A DNA stretch of 43,358 nt from Salinisphaera sp035690525 (GTDB lineage: Bacteria > Pseudomonadota > Gammaproteobacteria > Nevskiales > Salinisphaeraceae): positions 1-43,358 of the forward strand of contig NZ_DASSKM010000044.1 of NCBI RefSeq assembly GCF_035690525.1. The letters are read 5' to 3'. Positions 42,633 through 43,358 of the stretch are shown piece after piece. A program made the position numbers and the translations under genes. The notes below the pieces were generated by a model. It made no database searches and had not been told where the DNA came from. It worked only from the letters and a program-made list of their open reading frames with translations. How positions within the stretch are numbered: the stretch's first letter is position 1; every line of letters starts with the position of its first letter.

Positions 42633-43358
42633 TTACGCAGCGGCTCGGTGCGTCGTGCCCTCTTCGTGCATGTTCTGGATGGTGTGGGTGAGCTGTTCGA
42701 CGCCATCCGCCTGTGAATCGGCGGCTTCCGCTATCTGACGGATACGTTCGTTGACCTGCGCGGTTGCATCGACAATCGCACGCATGGCGCTGCCTGCCGC
42801 ATCGGCCCGCTCCGTGCACTGGCCTAGGGATTCATTCACCTCGCCGATCAGGTCTGCAATATCCTGGGCGGATTTGGCGCTTCGCTGTGCCAGCGCCCGT
42901 ACTTCCTGCGCAACCACGGCAAAACCCCTGCCCTGTTCACCGGCACGCGCTGCCTCGACAGACGCGTTAAGCGCCAGAATATTGGTCTGAAAAGCGATGG
43001 AATTCATCAGCCCGACAACCTCGGCCATGCTGCGTGAGCGGTCATTGATGGCCGCTATGTTTTCCACGAGCTGAGCAACCAGATCGCTTCCCGAACTGGC
43101 GCTGCCGCTGGCATTGCGAGAAAGCTGGTTGGCATCCTTGGCCTGTCCGGCAATGGCCGGAACCGTATCCGAAAGCGATGCAAGCGATTGATGAAGCATA
43201 TGGGTGGCGCGCGTGCGCTCGGTGACGTCCGTGGCGTACTTGACGATTTTGAAGAGACGTCCACTCTTATCGTAAATCGGGTTGTAGGATGCCTGAATCC
43301 AGACCTCGCGGCCGCTCTTTCCGACGCGCTGGAATAATCCGGACTGGTGGTCTCCATG
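42633..43358 (-). CDS. PAS-containing methyl-accepting chemotaxis protein, 3' part (cut by window edge)
   Basis: This frame stays open to the end of the window, so the gene starts outside it. The visible 241 codons begin inside a PAS domain (HQSGLFQRVGKSGREVWIQ, NPIYDKSGRLFKIVKYATDVTE), and continue directly into an MCP signalling domain with the hairpin tip IAFQTNILALNASVEAARAGEQGRGFAVVAQEVR. They end near HTIQNMHEEG, so there is a shortened cytoplasmic part and no visible membrane segment. It should signal to CheA/CheW. PAS-MCP proteins of this kind often sense redox or oxygen and can be soluble. No C-terminal CheR-binding pentapeptide is seen. Confidence 0.9.
   Translation of the reverse strand, partial: HGDHQSGLFQRVGKSGREVWIQASYNPIYDKSGRLFKIVKYATDVTERTRATHMLHQSLASLSDTVPAIAGQAKDANQLSRNASGSASSGSDLVAQLVENIAAINDRSRSMAEVVGLMNSIAFQTNILALNASVEAARAGEQGRGFAVVAQEVRALAQRSAKSAQDIADLIGEVNESLGQCTERADAAGSAMRAIVDATAQVNERIRQIAEAADSQADGVEQLTHTIQNMHEEGTTHRAAA

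Overview
The window looks like a chromosomal segment of a GC-rich Gammaproteobacterium. The main supports are an E. coli-type aspartate-semialdehyde dehydrogenase, a MlaA outer-membrane lipoprotein, an OmpR/EnvZ-style two-component pair, a YdgA-family protein, an LPS-type GT9 glycosyltransferase and a PEP-CTERM/exosortase-associated locus. The combination would fit a marine or halotolerant lineage such as Salinisphaera, but that genus is a guess from gene content and no similarity search was run. I see no prophage, CRISPR array, rRNA, tRNA or intact insertion sequence.

Region 1 (1-8.1 kb, minus strand, visibly AT-richer than the rest) is a cell-surface glycan block. In transcription order it encodes a GT2 glycosyltransferase, a UDP-glucuronate decarboxylase (UXS), two GtrB/ArnC-like membrane GT2 enzymes, a GT39/ArnT-like membrane glycosyltransferase and a secreted DUF1593 protein. 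The layout resembles the Arn lipid-linked sugar pathway with UDP-xylose as the likely donor. The second membrane GT2 has lost the DxD motif, which may make it a pseudoenzyme. A terminator-like hairpin separates the GT2 pair from the GT39 gene.

Region 2 (8.1-17.6 kb, minus strand) holds a cardiolipin synthase, an oppABCD oligopeptide transporter (no oppF, and an in-frame 12-bp tandem repeat in the ATPase gene), the tRNA-modification gene mnmG and a ydgA/DUF945 gene. Region 3 (17.8-30.5 kb) holds a response regulator and histidine kinase, a GT9 transferase, a gamma-glutamylcyclotransferase-like protein, glycerate kinase, CorA, a translationally coupled lipoprotein hydrolase-mlaA pair, a renalase-like flavoprotein, NADH dehydrogenase type II and an OPT transporter.

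Region 4 (30.5-36.8 kb) has a small two-helix membrane protein, a glycine-betaine-type binding protein without its transporter, asd, a YfdC-like FNT channel, a decayed aldo/keto reductase fragment, a lipoprotein, threonine aldolase and a DUF2267 protein. Region 5 (36.9-39.3 kb) is an exosortase-associated acyltransferase divergent from a PEP-CTERM protein. They are separated by a 777-bp AT-rich intergenic region with a perfect 18-bp palindrome, and the PEP-CTERM gene ends in a textbook terminator. Region 6 (39.3-43.36 kb) has an inverted-repeat element, an MFS transporter, a membrane diguanylate cyclase and the 3' part of a PAS-containing chemoreceptor cut by the window edge.

The most promising leads are the Arn-like pentose pathway with its DxD-less GT2 partner, the exosortase-linked pair with its palindromic intergenic region, the MlaA-coupled lipoprotein hydrolase, and the decamer-built inverted repeat at 39.3 kb.
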